A stretch of DNA of 33,140 nt from a virus. Of the stretch, positions 1-8,734 are shown piece after piece (position 1 is the first letter of the stretch; each line of letters begins with the position of its first letter). Below the pieces are notes generated by a model. The model was not told where the DNA came from. It did not search any database and saw only the letters and a program-made list of their open reading frames with translations. The stretch lies in the IMG/VR virus record IMGVR_UViG_3300029911_000100, positions 1 through 33,140 of that record. The stretch is one strand, 5' to 3'. Position numbers and translations under genes: made by a program.

Positions 1-151
1 GAATACTATAAGATGGATTTACTAAATTTGAAATAAGTATTCTTTCAGGTATTTTAGAAGGTACTACTTTTCGAAACACAATACTACATTCTTTAAAGGC
101 TACATTATTGCATTTTATTTTTAGATTATTGAAGGCAATGAATTTAGCCAT
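1..151 (-). CDS. Partial hypothetical protein (C-terminus beyond left edge)
   Basis: An open frame of 50 codons starts at ATG 151 on the minus strand and runs off the left edge without a stop. The start is supported by GAGAAGGA about nine bases upstream and by its position 16 bases after the stop of the preceding gene, which fits the tight spacing of this operon. The visible residues begin MAKFIAFNNLKI and are moderately basic, with cysteines at residues 15 and 22. I recognise no family. It is the last visible gene of the minus-strand replication operon. Confidence 0.65.
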   Translation of the reverse strand, partial: MAKFIAFNNLKIKCNNVAFKECSIVFRKVVPSKIPERILISNLVNPSYSI

Positions 152-167
152 AATAATTTATCCTTCT

Positions 168-1067
168 CTAAAAAGAAAATTCATCAGAATCTTCAGTAAT
201 TGCTTCTTTAGGTTCATCTACAATCTCAACATCGATTGGCTTATCATTTTTAACTGTAACTGGAATTTCATCATTAGAACCATCATAAGCTTCCTTTTCG
301 GCAGCAGTAGAAAGTTCTTTCATAACTTCTTTATTAGGAAGCGCACCCATAGAAAGATGCTTCGCTTGAGCCTCCATTAAAGTTCCGATTGTAGTTCCAG
401 CACCTTCTGCAATCTCATTATAACTAAAAGGAATCTCAAGTTCTACGGTAGGAACATTTGTATTCTTACCACCTACACTTACTTGAACCATTACAACATG
501 TAATCTTACTTTAAGACCAAAGAGAGTTTTACGAATTGCATAGATGTTTTGCAATGCATCGTTGATTTTGCCTATAGTCATAATGGAATGGGTGGTAAAT
601 TTAATCACACCTCCAGACATAGGGGCTTCAGGGATGATAAACGATAAAATAGCAGTTGGCTTGCAAGTATTTATAATTCCTTTACTTCCCTTAGTTAATC
701 TAAATTCACAGGCTTTATAATTACATACTACCTCTTTTTTATTACCCTCAGAGTCTGTTCTTGTCGCAATTTCACCATTACCCTTACAATTACAAGTAGT
801 TCCTGGAAAGTTCATATAGTCGCTGTACAGGCATTCGTCTGGATGGTGATCGATTAAAACTACATCGACGAATTTAGGCTCAGAAGTTTTATACTTTTCC
901 TTAAAGTATTCTCCGAGTTTCTTGTGTTTTGGAGCAGTTTTAGTTTTGGGATCATATGGATGGGTAGCAATAAAGTGATCTAATTTGATTGGGTAATTTT
1001 TCTCCGCATGTCTTTCACCTATGGCCAAACGAGCTTGGATGGTATGTTGATATATGTTGAGAGTCAA
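168..1067 (-). CDS. phiC31 gp3-like zinc protein (recombination-directionality-factor-like fold)
   Basis: This 299-residue protein starts with TTG at 1067; the start is supported by GAAGGAG six bases upstream. The N-terminus contains a strand followed by LAIGERH and a PIKLDHF segment. A cysteine-rich region follows (C79, C92, C94, C115, C120, C135), then a segment resembling a T-x-S strand-helix and a long beta region. This order (conserved strand, P-x-K-L-D-x-F, cysteine knuckles, then a C-K-P strand) resembles the phage gp3 / recombination directionality factor family. Members in lytic phages lack a known excision role and may serve replication or recombination. The C-terminal 60 residues are acidic and probably disordered, as in ssDNA-binding or hub proteins. 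No serine integrase is visible, so an RDF function is not asserted. The family call comes from pattern memory and is uncertain. Confidence 0.45.
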   Translation of the reverse strand: MTLNIYQHTIQARLAIGERHAEKNYPIKLDHFIATHPYDPKTKTAPKHKKLGEYFKEKYKTSEPKFVDVVLIDHHPDECLYSDYMNFPGTTCNCKGNGEIATRTDSEGNKKEVVCNYKACEFRLTKGSKGIINTCKPTAILSFIIPEAPMSGGVIKFTTHSIMTIGKINDALQNIYAIRKTLFGLKVRLHVVMVQVSVGGKNTNVPTVELEIPFSYNEIAEGAGTTIGTLMEAQAKHLSMGALPNKEVMKELSTAAEKEAYDGSNDEIPVTVKNDKPIDVEIVDEPKEAITEDSDEFSF

Positions 1068-1133
1068 TCTATTCTCCTTCTATGATTAGTTGATTTATAT
1101 AATTTTCTAGATTATCATTTTGTATATATTGTC

Positions 1134-2741
1134 TCATTTCTCCAATAACCACCTTAATGAAGTCTGTCTAGGTTTCTGTTTATTTTGTATTGCATCTTGT
1201 AGAATATTTTCTGATGGAGCTATAATAAGAATTTTATTTTTAGCTCTTGTAATAGCTGTATAAATTAAATTTCTATTTAAAATACTACTCTCATTCACAA
1301 ATAGAACAACTTTATTATATTCGGAGCCTTGTGACTTATGGACCGTAATACAATAAGATAATTCTAATTGCCATAATAGAGAATGTGGATATTCTATAAT
1401 TTTATCTTTATATTCAACTCTAATTCTAGTTAAATCATTATTTATTATTACTCCACATTCTCCATTAGATACATTTAAATCTTTATTATTCTTAATATGA
1501 ATTACATGATCTCCAACGCGAAATCCATCAATCTTACTAGGATTTAAAATATTCTGAGCTATCTTATTAATGATAGTAGAACCTTTATCCTTAAGTACGG
1601 AAAGGAACTGGGCATCTCTCCATTCTGAATGTTGGCAAATTTTTGATGCTACTCTTTCTAAATCCCATTGTTTAGGAAAATAAGGTATTACCTGATTATC
1701 ATTTCCATAAACTAATGTGTTACCATTATGAATAGCGTGAGCACTCTTAATGATACTTCCAGGGGATTGTCTCATGATGAACTGAAGATGATACACCAAT
1801 CCAACCCTGGAGTCCAGAATATCTTTGAGCACCTGACCGCATGATATACTTGGAAGCTGATCTGGATCTCCTACTAATAATAAACAACAACCTTCTCCAA
1901 TACCATTAGAAATCCATCCCGCAACTTCAGCATCAAGCATCGACATTTCATCAATAATTACAATCTTATTTTCAATAATATTAACATAACCATTAGGATT
2001 AAAGAAAAAACTATGTAGAGTAGATGCAGGTATTCCACATAGTTCAGACATTCGAGAAGCTGCTTTACCAGTAGGGGCTAATAAAATTACATTATCAGAA
2101 CCAAAACTTTCAACTACAGCTCTAACCGTCGTAGTTTTACCTGTTCCTGGCAAACCAGTTAGAATTACAAGTTTATTATATTCAAGTGCATCTACAACAT
2201 TCTTCTGGTCATCATTTAATTCATCATATAAAAACGAATAATCTTTTCTAAATCCTGTAAAATAACCATTTTGTTTTGCCAAATTCTTTAACAACTCTGC
2301 AAAACTTCTCTCAGAATTATAATATTTCGAAAGAAAGTAATTGCCTTTATCGCTTACAAAAAGCAGTCCCTCATTTTGTAATGAATTGATTGCTTTTTGT
2401 TTTACATAGTCTGTGAAGTTGCAGCTTTTAATAAATGAATTTATTTGCCATTCTTTTCCATAAGTATGTCCCTGACTAGCAATACGATCGAGAGCAGCTT
2501 GTAAATAAGTTTTACCTTTTTCTACTTCATCATCTATATGAAATTTTTCTGCAAGTTGTTCACATAGCTTTAAACTAAATCCATTTTCAATATTATAGAG
2601 ACACCATGGATTCATTTTAACTAATATTAACATTCTTTCTAATTGAAGTTCGTCATAATTATCTAAAACATATAGTGGAATTCCTAATTCTCGAAGTTGT
2701 AATTGATAATTAAATAACTTAGTCTTTAATGCTGCAATCAT
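1134..2741 (-). CDS. RecD2/Dda-like superfamily 1 DNA helicase
   Basis: This 535-residue protein is an ATP-dependent 5'-3' DNA helicase by family. Walker A is GLPGTGKT near residues 196-203. Q-motif-like NDDQKNVVDAL lies just before it. Walker B is IIDEMS at 262-267 and motif III is GDPDQLPS at 291-298. A VHKSQGSE motif V and a YTAITRAK motif VI near residues 495-502 complete the set. The N-terminal 170 residues are helical and resemble the RecD2 N-terminal region with helix-hairpin-type elements. It sits in the replication operon and its start overlaps the 3' end of a 57-codon gene, which suggests translational coupling; its own ribosome site (AAGAAAG) is weak. Likely roles are fork progression, recombination-dependent replication or repair. 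The helicase call is firm; RecD2 versus Dda subtype is inference. Confidence 0.9.
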   Translation of the reverse strand: MIAALKTKLFNYQLQLRELGIPLYVLDNYDELQLERMLILVKMNPWCLYNIENGFSLKLCEQLAEKFHIDDEVEKGKTYLQAALDRIASQGHTYGKEWQINSFIKSCNFTDYVKQKAINSLQNEGLLFVSDKGNYFLSKYYNSERSFAELLKNLAKQNGYFTGFRKDYSFLYDELNDDQKNVVDALEYNKLVILTGLPGTGKTTTVRAVVESFGSDNVILLAPTGKAASRMSELCGIPASTLHSFFFNPNGYVNIIENKIVIIDEMSMLDAEVAGWISNGIGEGCCLLLVGDPDQLPSISCGQVLKDILDSRVGLVYHLQFIMRQSPGSIIKSAHAIHNGNTLVYGNDNQVIPYFPKQWDLERVASKICQHSEWRDAQFLSVLKDKGSTIINKIAQNILNPSKIDGFRVGDHVIHIKNNKDLNVSNGECGVIINNDLTRIRVEYKDKIIEYPHSLLWQLELSYCITVHKSQGSEYNKVVLFVNESSILNRNLIYTAITRAKNKILIIAPSENILQDAIQNKQKPRQTSLRWLLEK

Positions 2742-2892
2742 TAGTCTTTCTTAGTTCTATTTGATCCTTGATTAGATTGTAGAGGATTTTCCAAGATTCT
2801 TTATCTAGATCAGCGTTTGATATAAGTTTTTCACATTTTTTACAACCTTCTATATTGATAGCAAGTCTTCCTATTTCTTTCCAATCATACAT
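2719..2892 (-). CDS. Small hypothetical protein, 57 residues, C-x-x-C
   Basis: A 57-codon frame runs from ATG 2892 to TAA at 2719-2721. TTAGGAC provides a Shine-Dalgarno element 8-10 bases upstream. It fills the only gap between the lytic transglycosylase and the helicase and overlaps the helicase start by 23 bases. The protein begins MYDWKEIGRLAIN and has a GCKKCEK pair of cysteines near residue 17, then a charged helical segment. Two cysteines alone would need a partner to bind metal. Function unknown. Support is the ribosome site, the tight fit and the coupling geometry. Confidence 0.6.
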   Translation of the reverse strand: MYDWKEIGRLAINIEGCKKCEKLISNADLDKESWKILYNLIKDQIELRKTNDCSIKD

Positions 2893-2896
2893 TTTA

Positions 2897-3580
2897 CTAA
2901 AGTCCTAAATCCTTATACTTCTTAGCTGCTTCCATAACTCTCATAGGATAAGCAAGATTAGGAACTCCAACTCGCTTATCCTTTTTACCGTAAAGTTCAT
3001 CCGTGTTCTCCTTTCCCCAGAAGTAAGAATGTAAAGTCATAGTCCAATCATCAATCTTTTCCATACCCGCTTCTATATGTCCAGCATGAAGATCTGTAAG
3101 AATAGAAATACCAATAATCGAATTCACAATAGGATCATATAGAATATTGGGATTATATTCAATACGTTCATTTCGTAAATAAGGACGAGCATATTGAGGG
3201 AGAATTTGCATTAATCCCTTAGCATTACAACTAGAAGTAATAGAAGTGGTCCATTGACTTTCCACTTCAATCAATCCACAAATCATAGATAATTGAATAT
3301 TCCTAAGATAACATAAATCATAAATAGTATCTCGCAGTTTTACTTTCTGCTCTACAGGAATATTCATATTAGAATCAATAACTTTCAATAATACATTCTT
3401 GCGATTACTTTCAGTATAATTAGCAAGAACCAATTGATTATTCTTATCGATCCTTTCCATTTTATTATATAGTTTCAGGCCGCCAAATACCGCTGTCCCA
3501 GCAATGGCCAGTACGATTATCGTATTAGAAATATATGGAATAAGATGATTACCAATATTAATTATTTTCTGATCAGTCAT
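2897..3580 (-). CDS. Membrane-anchored soluble lytic transglycosylase (SLT domain)
   Basis: This 227-residue protein cleaves peptidoglycan glycan strands by family. An N-terminal transmembrane segment (about residues 18-38, IIVLAIAGTAVFGG) is followed by a short linker and a lysozyme-like SLT domain. The catalytic glutamate lies in GLIEVESQW (most likely E107) and the AKGLMQILP substrate-binding motif spans about 120-128. A Y-x-P-N-I-L-Y-D-P and an I-G-I-S-I-L-T-D-L helix complete the fold. It has a strong AAGGAGG site inside the preceding small gene, and its ATG overlaps that gene's TGA (ATGA). Its place inside a replication operon rather than a lysis or tail block is odd. It could be an endolysin-type enzyme, a virion cell-wall hydrolase expressed early, or an envelope-remodelling factor. 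No holin was recognised next to it. Confidence 0.88.
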   Translation of the reverse strand: MTDQKIINIGNHLIPYISNTIIVLAIAGTAVFGGLKLYNKMERIDKNNQLVLANYTESNRKNVLLKVIDSNMNIPVEQKVKLRDTIYDLCYLRNIQLSMICGLIEVESQWTTSITSSCNAKGLMQILPQYARPYLRNERIEYNPNILYDPIVNSIIGISILTDLHAGHIEAGMEKIDDWTMTLHSYFWGKENTDELYGKKDKRVGVPNLAYPMRVMEAAKKYKDLGL

Positions 3581-3741
3581 TCACTATCCTCCTTAACCTT
3601 AATAAATGACTGCCCTTCAGAAAGTAAAGGGCAGTCACTAAAACGGTTATCATAAATAATTACGGATCCGCCGGGAGAGCGCATCCAAACTTTTCCTTCT
3701 TTTTTGAATACTACGTATTCAAAACTACCTGTCTTCTCCAT
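3577..3741 (-). CDS. Small hypothetical protein, 54 residues, translationally coupled to the transglycosylase
   Basis: A 54-codon frame starts at ATG 3741, with GGAGAG five bases upstream, and ends with TGA overlapping the transglycosylase ATG (ATGA). It also overlaps the end of the upstream Rad50-like gene by 17 bases, so it exactly bridges the gap. The protein begins MEKTGSFEYVVFKKEGK, is beta-rich and charged, with a central SPGGSVIIYDNR segment that resembles a small single-domain beta fold. No family is recognised. Excellent ribosome site, overlap at both ends and an intact frame make it a convincing gene despite its size. Its 3' end carries the AAGGAGG site of the next gene. Confidence 0.75.
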   Translation of the reverse strand: MEKTGSFEYVVFKKEGKVWMRSPGGSVIIYDNRFSDCPLLSEGQSFIKVKEDSE

Positions 3742-5392
3742 TACAACTCTCCAATTTAAATTTGTTCATATTAAAAATATTTAAGTTAGGAATTTTTAAT
3801 TGACCAAGATCACCAACATAAGAACCGAAATACTGTATTACATTACTTTCGGCTGCATAGAAAGTAATATACTTCTCCAATTCATTCTTATCAATAATCT
3901 CCATGCGATCTAATGTGAATAGATTGCAATTTGTAAACATATCTTTAAGAATAGCGGTGCAGATTCGGAGCTTCATACTGTCTGCTAATCTACGAATCGG
4001 CAAACCCTGAAAGAATAGGCCATCCTTAGATAATGATATTCCCTTTAATCCTATTGTCAACCTTCCAGGGATTACCTCTTTCAATAACTTATTCAGTTTC
4101 TCAAGAGAAAGATTTAATTCCTCTTGACGCTTTCTAGCTTCATCAACTCCTGTGATAGTTCCAATATCTTTAGCTAACCTAGCCTTATATAATTCATCTT
4201 TCATCTGAACTAACTTGGCTTCAGTTTCAGTAATATCAATTGGATCTGCTTCGAAAATCTCAAGTTCCTTCAAAATACTTTCAGCTCTATCAAGTTCAAG
4301 TTGTTTTCGCTTTAAGTCTTTGGCAGTTTCAATATCTTGCTTAAGCTTTTCAGATTTAGTTTTTAATTCAGTAACATTAGTAAATTTAATTTTACCATTA
4401 TCAGTTAAAGTCTTTTCGGACTTTTCAAGCTTTTGTTTATAAGGTTTCATATCTGTAGTGCATTTAATCAATCCACTGATGGGACAATTAATTTCGCCAC
4501 TACTGAGTTTACTTAAAGTTGCCTTGATATTAGAAACTTCACTCCTATCCTTAGCCAGTTCTACCTCTAACGTAGAAACTTGTTTATTAATCTCTTCTAA
4601 TTCTTTAATAGAATTATCAAGATTTTCTAATACACTCTTACCATCTTCTAATTCTTTCTTAATAATTTTTACGTTTTCTTCAGTCTTAGTTTTAATATCA
4701 ATATTTTTCTTACCAATATCAATTCGAATGTTTGTATCTTTAGCTTTTCGTAAATCTGCCTCGGTATTATTAACGAGATCTTCCATAAACTTTAATTCTT
4801 CTTCGGTTACTTGTTTAATAATTTGAGCCCCAGCAGTTTTAGCATCAAAATCTTTTACAATAGCATTAACACCAGTACGTTCTTTATATAATCCATCGTA
4901 ATGTTTTTGGATTGCATTAACTGGATTTTCCGCTAAATCCACTTTTTCCAATCCATATAATTTAATTTCTTCGCTAGTTAACTTCACTCGTTTACTAATA
5001 GTAGAAGAGATAAATTCGTTCAAATCTTTAGGTTTCATATTAATCATATCTGTTGGGCTAAATAGAAATGGATTATAAGTTTTATTTAAAACATCTTGAG
5101 GTTTATTAAGCGGCTTCTCATCGGGTCCATACAAATAAAGCTTACTGGATCCACCACGAGTTAAACGGCGCTCGATTCGTGACTGGTTATTTGATACCAA
5201 AATAACCTCACAGGTAGCGGTTCCATTTCTCACAAGAAACTCATCATTTCCACCAATCACAGCCCACTGAATGGCCTGTAGAATACTGCTCTTGCCCTGA
5301 TGAGATTTACCCTGAAACATGTTAAATTTCTTACAATCAAACTGAATATTTTCAATTGGTCCGAAGTTATTAATAATGACTGACTTAATCAT
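3725..5392 (-). CDS. Rad50/SbcC-like ATPase (gp46-type recombination subunit)
   Basis: This 555-residue SMC/Rad50-type ATPase begins IKSVIINNFGPIENIQF, the usual Rad50 first strand, followed by Walker A GKSHQGKSS at residues 28-36. About residues 200-410 are Lys/Glu-rich coiled coil, interrupted by INCPISGLIKC, which may be a degenerate zinc-hook or elbow. The C-terminal lobe has a signature-like LADSMKLRI at about 469-477 and a Walker B-like LFTLDRMEIID at about 491-501, instead of the usual hydrophobic-D-E. By family it partners with an SbcD/gp47 nuclease in end processing, but no Mre11-like gene lies in the window. The start overlaps the primase stop by 8 bases. The protein is short for SbcC, so the arms are short. 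It could instead be a RecF/SMC-like phage ATPase. Confidence 0.75.
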   Translation of the reverse strand: MIKSVIINNFGPIENIQFDCKKFNMFQGKSHQGKSSILQAIQWAVIGGNDEFLVRNGTATCEVILVSNNQSRIERRLTRGGSSKLYLYGPDEKPLNKPQDVLNKTYNPFLFSPTDMINMKPKDLNEFISSTISKRVKLTSEEIKLYGLEKVDLAENPVNAIQKHYDGLYKERTGVNAIVKDFDAKTAGAQIIKQVTEEELKFMEDLVNNTEADLRKAKDTNIRIDIGKKNIDIKTKTEENVKIIKKELEDGKSVLENLDNSIKELEEINKQVSTLEVELAKDRSEVSNIKATLSKLSSGEINCPISGLIKCTTDMKPYKQKLEKSEKTLTDNGKIKFTNVTELKTKSEKLKQDIETAKDLKRKQLELDRAESILKELEIFEADPIDITETEAKLVQMKDELYKARLAKDIGTITGVDEARKRQEELNLSLEKLNKLLKEVIPGRLTIGLKGISLSKDGLFFQGLPIRRLADSMKLRICTAILKDMFTNCNLFTLDRMEIIDKNELEKYITFYAAESNVIQYFGSYVGDLGQLKIPNLNIFNMNKFKLESCNGEDR

Positions 5393-8300
5393 TTTTTATC
5401 CTATCATATGTATCCATTAGTTTCTCATAGTCTATAGCTATAGCGGTAATTGGTTTATTCCAATCAATTTTATTTTTATCGTTTGGAATTGGATAATGTT
5501 TAAGTTTACCATCTGAGGTAGTTTCAATAATTCCACTTTCTTTTAAATCTTCTGTAAATTTTCCAATAATAATAGGAAGACTATTATCAATCTGCATATT
5601 CATACATTTAATAACTGAATTAGCAGAAACAATTAAAAGTTTACGTCCACCGGGACCATTTTGAGTTGGTGGGTAAGTAATATCCTTAATTGGATAGTTT
5701 GGAAAATTACGTTTAGGATCTTGCCATCTTTCATTATTATAAACTCTAATTCCAATAGTTTCGCTATTAATAATCTGACACAACATGTCAATAACTTTAT
5801 AAGTTGAAGATTGTTTTTCAATACGCACAATTTGATTTTTAATCTGAGTCTTCCAATATTTTACGAATTTCTCAAAAGTTTCATCAATTTCAATACTAGT
5901 AGCAACTCCCTCGGTTTTCATAAATTCACAAATTTGTTCGAATGAACTTACTAATCTAGAAACCATATCTGATGGTCGTTCAGCATTATTTTTATTATCT
6001 TTAAGAATTTCTACAAATACATTTTTCCATTTTCTTAAAGATGTTGAATAAGGAACAATTCCACGTTTCTGAGCCCAAGCAATTAACCGTGGAGTAATAC
6101 CTCTCATCAGATCTAGATTAATAATGCTATCATTATAAAAATTAATCATTTTACGATAATGAACTTCTCGTTCTGCCGATATTTCTTTTGTGCATCTACG
6201 AATACGTAAAGTAAGCATTCGAGCGGCAATGGATTCTGGAACATTTTCATTTTCTGATTCTGAAGTAATAATGGCAGAACAAGTTAACTTATTTCCACCC
6301 TTAATCTTCGTAGCAGAAGAATCCATTCTAGTTCTAGTAGTTCCACCATAAAGTTTATGAATGAATTTATCAAATTCATCACTTGCCATTTCTTCAAGTT
6401 TTAAATCATCAATACAATGAGTCATATTTCCAATTTTCATTAATTGATGTTCGAGAGATAATGAAGTTCCATTCCATCCAAGTAAATCATTGCCAGCTTT
6501 AAATTTACCGAGTAAAGACATAGCCATAATAGCTGCGGTAGTTTTATATGCTCCACTCTGGCCAGCAAGATAAATTGGAAATCCATGATCGTTTTCAACA
6601 ATACCAATACCTTGTAATTCTCTGGTACAGGAATCGAAAACTAAACTAATTAAACTATCAATAACATTAGAATCATGAACATGACGTAAATCATACCAAA
6701 AAATATCTAATGCTCTCTTGTAATCTTCCTCATTTAAAACTTCTAATTCAAATGGAAGATTATTAACCACAGCATCTCTACCGAACAAATTAACATCAAA
6801 ATTTTCATTTTGTTTAATTATTCCATTAATAATAGATACTTTAGGAAATAAACAAAATAATTCAGTTTTAAAATAAGTCATACAAAAATCTTGAAATGGT
6901 CTACCTAAACATGGAAATACATAAGATTTATTACCTACAGGAATACTACTCATTAAACTTGTAATTTTATCAAACTTACCATTTCTAAGATCGTTGTTGT
7001 AATAAACCAAATCTGTTAAACTAGCCTTAGTAGCTAGAAAAGCTTTCATTTTCTTAAGATCAACAATATCATCTGATATTATTTCACCAGATCCTGCACT
7101 TTTACCATTAATAACAATTTCTACGGTATAGTACTTTTCAGACGTATTATCATTATAATTGTAATAAGTTATTTCATCATTAATTCTCATATAAAAATTA
7201 GTAGCTTTGTAATTTACTTTTGACCCATCATCATTAATTTTAGTTTCTATAATATGCCCTAAAGCATCAATTGAGAAATTCTCAATCATAACCTCTCTTT
7301 GATGAGAGGTAATATTATTTTCAATATCTTCACTGATTGCGAACTCTCTCTTAACTAATTCTTTAAAAACTTCTCTTTGTGAATATTGTAGAATTTCAGA
7401 AATGAATAATACATATTTAACCTGAACCTCTCGTCTATTATCTTCATTTTTAATACTAGCACAAAACTTTTTAATAGCTTCAATCGCATATCTTGAGAGA
7501 CTAATTTGTTCAATCGAAGATATAGTTTCCAATTGATAATCATTATATTTAAGATAATCTTCCAAATCAAATTTAGCTTTTACGTATGAGAGTTTACCCC
7601 AATCCGTAATTAATAAATCATCTGAATTCATTTCCCTAGCTACTCTAGCGCAGGTTCTTACGATCGGATGATTTTTAGGAGCTACGTCTTCATCTACCTC
7701 AGAAATATCATAATCAGGTAGATATAAAACCTTATTGATCTGATCCTTAAAGATAGTTGCAGAACCACCTTTAGATCCCATTGCAAAAATAATATTTAAT
7801 GAGTCATTAAATTTCTTTTCGAAATCAGGATCGTTACATTTTTTTAAATGTCTATATACTGCTATAGCATAAGCTACGAGATTCATTTCTCCTTCAACTA
7901 GTATGTTTCTACGAGTTTGTGGACGAAATTTAAATCTCTGACCATTATAAAAACAAACGTGACCTACAGGAATCCATTCAGCAAAATCCTTTACATCTAA
8001 TTGACGAAAACGTAAACCACATAATGCTCCGTCAACATTATATAAAGGATATACTAAACCATTATCCTCTAGATCTTTTCTATATATATTAAGTTCTTTA
8101 TTATCATTTCCTTTTCTTAAAATTCCCTGACCTTTAAGAATATTAAATACTACATCATACTTTGGAACAATACCTAATTTCATAGGTTTAATAAAATCTG
8201 CTTCAAATGGAATATTTCTATTTTCAAAAAATTTTACAATTCCAATAGGACGCCTAGATGGATTATTAATTAAAAAATCCATATTATTTTCACAGGCTTC

Positions 8301-8723
8301 CCAGACTTCTTTAATTTTAGAACCAAGATTAAAAGGTGTATGTCCAAGTTTCTCAATACCTTTTTTCTTAATATTTTCTGGCCATTGTACTTGAGCAAGA
8401 TCACATGCCATTTGCAAGGCATGAGCAAAATTAATAGCTCCACCACATTTCTGTAATATATCAAGGACATTATAAGACTTTCCAGCCTTTTCAGATCCTT
8501 CGTTTTTATCGGTGAAATCGGTGAGAAGATTTTTATCAGGAACATAACATAAACTTGGACTATTATCTTCGCGCCAAGAGATTTTAGCTCTCGGCCTTGA
8601 CTCCACTCTTACAAATTCTTCTCCAGTTAATTTTGTGTAAAGTTGATCAATCGGAATTTTTGATTTTACACTTTCCACAAATTTATTAAATTCAGAAGTT
8701 ACCTTATCTTCTTCGTCTGACAC
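5385..8723 (-). CDS. Giant primase-helicase fusion (CHC2-like, TOPRIM, DUF927/SF3-like ATPase)
   Basis: This 1112-residue protein probably primes and unwinds at the phage fork. The start is GTG 8723, supported by GGAG five bases upstream. Residues 20-120 resemble a DnaG-type zinc domain but without the Cys ligands (ISWREDNSPSLCYV, then VLDIL). A TOPRIM-like core has ILVEGEMN near 277 and LYLPDYDIS near 334 for metal binding. Residues 450-650 are poorly conserved. The C-terminal ATPase has Walker A GQSGAYKTT near 719 and Walker B HCIDDL near 771, followed by a sensor-like CSAIITSES, the arrangement of DUF927/SF3-like phage and plasmid helicases. It lies between an SF2 helicase and the Rad50-like gene. 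Domain calls are good; the exact replication role is inferred. Confidence 0.8.
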   Translation of the reverse strand: MSDEEDKVTSEFNKFVESVKSKIPIDQLYTKLTGEEFVRVESRPRAKISWREDNSPSLCYVPDKNLLTDFTDKNEGSEKAGKSYNVLDILQKCGGAINFAHALQMACDLAQVQWPENIKKKGIEKLGHTPFNLGSKIKEVWEACENNMDFLINNPSRRPIGIVKFFENRNIPFEADFIKPMKLGIVPKYDVVFNILKGQGILRKGNDNKELNIYRKDLEDNGLVYPLYNVDGALCGLRFRQLDVKDFAEWIPVGHVCFYNGQRFKFRPQTRRNILVEGEMNLVAYAIAVYRHLKKCNDPDFEKKFNDSLNIIFAMGSKGGSATIFKDQINKVLYLPDYDISEVDEDVAPKNHPIVRTCARVAREMNSDDLLITDWGKLSYVKAKFDLEDYLKYNDYQLETISSIEQISLSRYAIEAIKKFCASIKNEDNRREVQVKYVLFISEILQYSQREVFKELVKREFAISEDIENNITSHQREVMIENFSIDALGHIIETKINDDGSKVNYKATNFYMRINDEITYYNYNDNTSEKYYTVEIVINGKSAGSGEIISDDIVDLKKMKAFLATKASLTDLVYYNNDLRNGKFDKITSLMSSIPVGNKSYVFPCLGRPFQDFCMTYFKTELFCLFPKVSIINGIIKQNENFDVNLFGRDAVVNNLPFELEVLNEEDYKRALDIFWYDLRHVHDSNVIDSLISLVFDSCTRELQGIGIVENDHGFPIYLAGQSGAYKTTAAIMAMSLLGKFKAGNDLLGWNGTSLSLEHQLMKIGNMTHCIDDLKLEEMASDEFDKFIHKLYGGTTRTRMDSSATKIKGGNKLTCSAIITSESENENVPESIAARMLTLRIRRCTKEISAEREVHYRKMINFYNDSIINLDLMRGITPRLIAWAQKRGIVPYSTSLRKWKNVFVEILKDNKNNAERPSDMVSRLVSSFEQICEFMKTEGVATSIEIDETFEKFVKYWKTQIKNQIVRIEKQSSTYKVIDMLCQIINSETIGIRVYNNERWQDPKRNFPNYPIKDITYPPTQNGPGGRKLLIVSANSVIKCMNMQIDNSLPIIIGKFTEDLKESGIIETTSDGKLKHYPIPNDKNKIDWNKPITAIAIDYEKLMDTYDRIKND

Positions 8724-8734
8724 TAGGACTCCAA

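Noticed and set aside
4215-4826. Two plus-strand open frames inside the Rad50-like gene
   Set aside because: They are antisense to the coiled-coil region, have Ser/Leu-rich composition from complementing Lys/Glu codons, no ribosome sites, and lie fully inside a better gene.
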